A stretch of 8,295 nt of DNA from DASRQK01 sp964401685. GTDB taxonomy: Bacteria > Bacteroidota > Bacteroidia > Sphingobacteriales > Sphingobacteriaceae. The translations under genes were made by a program, and so were the position numbers. Location of the stretch: positions 1 to 8,295 of the forward strand of contig CAYNZH010000061.1 of the NCBI GenBank assembly GCA_964401685.1, in the 5' to 3' direction. The stretch's first letter is position 1; every line of letters begins with the position of its first letter. Below, piece after piece: positions 6,437-8,295 of the stretch. Below the pieces are notes generated by a model. It had not been told where the DNA came from, ran no database searches, and was given only the letters and a program-made list of their open reading frames with translations.

Positions 6437-7189
6437 ATGTCTTTAATTGAACAATTTAAAAAGTTGCACAAACAGTCCACTCCCCTCCTACTTGCCAATG
6501 TTTGGGATGCACATTCGGCGATATTAGCGGAGAAAGCAGGATTTCAGGCCTTAGGCACGTCGAGTCATGCCATTGCGAATATGCTTGGGTATGAAGATGG
6601 CGAAAGCATGCCGGTGGAGTTGCTATTCACTGTCGTGGAGCGTATTATTGCCGTGGCCGGGATACCCGTAAGTGTGGATTTTGAAGCCGGATACAGTCAG
6701 GACGCTGAAAAAGTGGCAGAACATGTAAAAAGACTTGTAAATATGGGCGTTGTGGGGATCAATTTAGAGGACGGTACCGTGAAGAACGGTAAAAGAAACT
6801 TGGGTGATGCGAAGCATCTGGAAGAAAAAATCGCTGCAATCAAACAACGGACAAAAGTGTTTATAAACGCAAGAATCGACACCTATACCACCAAACATAA
6901 AAACAAACTAGACGAAACGCTGAAACGTGCCAATAGCTACAAAGATGCCGGGGCGTCTGGAATTTTTGTTCCGCTGATGGAAGCGGAGGCTGACATAAAA
7001 AGCTTTACCACAGAAATCCCTTTACCTCTGAATCTGTTCGCCTCGCCAACCCTGCCTCCTATAGAGAAATTGCGCGAATGGGGAGTGAAGCGTGTGAGCC
7101 ATGGCGGCAATTATTACGAAAAGATGATGGCGGAGACCGAAAATTTTTTCAAAGATTTTTACAAAAATAAAGACTTTGAAATATTTTGA
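6437..7189 (+). CDS. Isocitrate lyase/phosphoenolpyruvate mutase superfamily protein
   Basis: The 250-residue protein has the (beta/alpha)8 features of the phosphoenolpyruvate mutase-like family: NVWDAHSA (21-28), GTSSHAIANMLGYEDGE (40-56), VDFEAGY (80-86), NLED (109-112), NARID (144-148), GIFVP (175-179) and SHGGN (221-225). The acidic residues D54, D81, E83 and E111/D112 probably bind Mg2+ and an oxo-acid. The KKCGH-type catalytic cysteine motif of isocitrate and methylisocitrate lyases is absent; the gating-loop position reads KNGKRN (116-121), so a classical lyase is unlikely. Substrate and reaction (C-C or P-C bond chemistry) are unknown. The frame opens at a TTG (6398) and has another ATG at 6407, but MSLIEQFKKLH at 6437 is the usual family start. 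It is divergent from the gabD-like gene. Confidence 0.87.
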   Translation: MSLIEQFKKLHKQSTPLLLANVWDAHSAILAEKAGFQALGTSSHAIANMLGYEDGESMPVELLFTVVERIIAVAGIPVSVDFEAGYSQDAEKVAEHVKRLVNMGVVGINLEDGTVKNGKRNLGDAKHLEEKIAAIKQRTKVFINARIDTYTTKHKNKLDETLKRANSYKDAGASGIFVPLMEAEADIKSFTTEIPLPLNLFASPTLPPIEKLREWGVKRVSHGGNYYEKMMAETENFFKDFYKNKDFEIF

Positions 7190-7193
7190 TTGT

Positions 7194-7201
7194 TATTTTT
7201 G
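7194..7201 (+). promoter_or_regulatory. -7 element of the DUF4256 gene
   Basis: TATTTTTG is an exact TAnnTTTG, 18 nt before the ATG at 7220 and just after the preceding gene's stop. The nearest TTG (7176-7178) is 15 nt upstream, closer than the ideal of about 19. It suggests the gene can be transcribed separately from the upstream gene and argues against the earlier TTG start at 7190. Confidence 0.5.
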
Positions 7202-7219
7202 TCAAATAACACGCAGAAA

Positions 7220-7777
7220 ATGAAACGAAGTCTATCCAAGGAACAAAAATCTGAATTGCTTGAAAAACTAGAACGTCGCTTTGAGAAAAACCCACACAGG
7301 CACAAGGGGCTGCAATGGGAAGACGTCTTGAAGAGACTGGAAAAAGCACCAGCCAAACTTTGGTCGCTGTATGAAATGGAAGAAACAGGGGGAGAACCCG
7401 ACGTGATAGGTTCCGATCAAGGATCAGGCGGGTACATTTTTGTGGACTGCTCGCCCGAAAGTCCGAAGGGACGGCGCAGTGTATGTTACGATCCAGATGC
7501 CTTGGAATCCCGGAAAGAACACAAGCCCAAGCATAGCGCAATCGGCATGGCAAACGAGATGGGAATCACGCTACTTGACGAAGATCAGTACCGGGAACTT
7601 CAGGAACTAGGCGAATTTGACGCAAAAACCTCAAGTTGGATCAAGACCCCGGAAAAAATCAGGGAGCGCGGTGGCGCTTTGTTCGGAGACTATCGCTTTG
7701 GCCATGTTTTCACCTATCACAATGGCGCAGAATCCTACTATGCCGCGCGTGGTTTTCGCGGCCTTTTGCGGGTCTAA
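7220..7777 (+). CDS. DUF4256 family protein
   Basis: The 185-residue soluble protein belongs to a conserved family of unknown function (DUF4256), recognised by RHKGLQW (27-33), TGGEPDV (56-62), DCSPESPKGRRSVCYD (76-91), ALESRKEHKP (94-103), TSSWIKTP (137-144) and YHNGAESYYAARGFRG (166-181). Many conserved polar and charged residues (His, Glu, Arg, Cys) hint at an enzyme or nucleic-acid-binding role, but no catalytic motif that I know is visible. No signal peptide or membrane segment is seen. I chose the ATG at 7220 over the in-frame TTG at 7190, because the promoter element lies between them and MKRSLSKEQKSELLEKL is a typical family start. It follows the mutase-like gene by 30 nt, and its stop overlaps the stop of the convergent pdeM by 4 nt. 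Confidence 0.85.
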   Translation: MKRSLSKEQKSELLEKLERRFEKNPHRHKGLQWEDVLKRLEKAPAKLWSLYEMEETGGEPDVIGSDQGSGGYIFVDCSPESPKGRRSVCYDPDALESRKEHKPKHSAIGMANEMGITLLDEDQYRELQELGEFDAKTSSWIKTPEKIRERGGALFGDYRFGHVFTYHNGAESYYAARGFRGLLRV

Positions 7778-7782
7778 ACCCG
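7769..7782. repeat. Palindromic hairpin centred on two overlapping stop codons
   Basis: CGGGT (7769-7773) and ACCCG (7778-7782) form a perfect stem around the 4-nt loop CTAA, which holds TAA of the DUF4256 gene and, on the other strand, TAG of pdeM. CTTT/AAAG can extend the stem across a small bulge. No T-run follows on either strand, so it is at best a weak bidirectional terminator. As a result both proteins end in Arg-Val. Confidence 0.5.
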
Positions 7783-8295
7783 AAAGATTCCGTCTTCGTG
7801 GCATGCGTAATAACGCGCATTCACAGGCCTGAAGCCGGTGTCCAACCCGGTGAATTTGCTAAAAGCTGGCAAGATCAGCAGGTTGTCAGTCACAATGAAG
7901 CAAGGGAGCCGGAGGTTTTTATTGGTCTTGGTTTTTATTCGAACGCCCGGGTGCAAGTGGCCGCTGATCGTAAAAGGTGCCGCTGAACTCCCCTGATGCA
8001 CAAAGCCTAGATTTTCCAGGTAGAGCTCATCGACCACTTTCAGTATGCCGAGCTGGTCCCGGTGACTTTCCGTATAGCGATCATGATTGCCTTTGACCAG
8101 GGTAAAATCAGTGGACGGAAACCCCGCAGTTAAGTCCTTCCACAGTGCGACTTCCCGGTTGAATTGTGCATGTACCAGATCGCCGACGATAACGACATGC
8201 CTGGGACCGAAAACCCGTATCAGCCTATTGATTCTTTCCAAATCGTGCGTGGTGATCTGCGTGGGCAGTGCGATCCCGTGCTTTCTGAAGTGCGC
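7774..8295 (-). CDS. pdeM: Ligase-associated DNA damage response endonuclease PdeM-like metallophosphoesterase, 5' end outside window
   Basis: This is a calcineurin-like metallophosphoesterase; 173 residues are visible and the frame is open through the right edge. Metal-binding motifs, numbered from the first visible residue: GDLVH (38-42), GNHD (69-72) and GHLHPG (112-117). The opening AHFRKHGIALP is typical of PdeM, whose first metal motif (D-x-H, just before HFRK) must lie beyond the window. A TTG at 8241 could be mistaken for a start, but conserved sequence continues upstream of it. PdeM proteins are encoded with an Lhr-like helicase, an exonuclease and a DNA ligase in bacterial DNA repair loci; such genes are expected to the right. 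A different metallophosphoesterase subfamily remains possible. The stop TAG overlaps the stop of the DUF4256 gene. Confidence 0.8.
   Translation of the reverse strand, partial: AHFRKHGIALPTQITTHDLERINRLIRVFGPRHVVIVGDLVHAQFNREVALWKDLTAGFPSTDFTLVKGNHDRYTESHRDQLGILKVVDELYLENLGFVHQGSSAAPFTISGHLHPGVRIKTKTNKNLRLPCFIVTDNLLILPAFSKFTGLDTGFRPVNARYYACHEDGIFRV

Noticed and set aside
8239..8241. TTG as the start of the metallophosphoesterase gene
   Set aside because: The frame stays open to the window edge and the upstream residues AHFRKHGIALP are conserved in PdeM, so the codon is an internal leucine.

Overview
The window looks like chromosomal DNA from a member of the Bacteroidetes (Bacteroidota). Three gene starts (mnmE, the SRP RNA gene, the DUF4256 gene) carry an exact TAnnTTTG -7 promoter element, the hallmark of this phylum. 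Most starts also lack a Shine-Dalgarno sequence, and the protein families fit. A Sphingobacteriales/Chitinophaga-type genome is my guess; no gene here fixes the genus.

Left third (1-3117, all minus strand): a type IC restriction-modification operon transcribed leftwards in the order hsdM, rhuM-like gene, hsdS. HsdS runs off the left edge just after its first target-recognition domain, and no hsdR is visible. A RhuM-family gene sits between the methylase and specificity genes, 3 nt after hsdM and overlapping hsdS by 8 nt. The hsdS linker contains an in-frame 12-bp tandem repeat like the one that sets spacer length in EcoR124-type enzymes. This segment is visibly more AT-rich than the genes to its right, apart from the hsdS linker, which is GC-rich. 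It lies directly downstream of the mnmE 3' end, a known integration hotspot in other bacteria, so an island is plausible.

Middle (3118-6331): a 196-bp intergenic region with hairpins and a thrice-occurring 9-mer. Next comes mnmE (tRNA U34-modifying GTPase, minus). The bacterial SRP RNA gene (ffs, plus) is divergent from mnmE and ends in a T-run that contains the stop codon of the convergent gabD-like succinate-semialdehyde dehydrogenase (minus).

Right third (6332-8295): divergent from gabD is a phosphoenolpyruvate-mutase/isocitrate-lyase superfamily gene of unknown substrate (plus), followed by a DUF4256 gene (plus) with its own -7 element. That gene meets, tail to tail with a 4-nt stop-codon overlap, a PdeM-type metallophosphoesterase (minus) whose 5' end lies beyond the right edge.

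The housekeeping genes (mnmE, SRP RNA) form a chromosomal backbone. The metabolic genes show no strong pathway link to one another. The restriction-modification operon is the accessory element and the most interesting part. No tRNA, rRNA, CRISPR array, transposase or integrase is visible.
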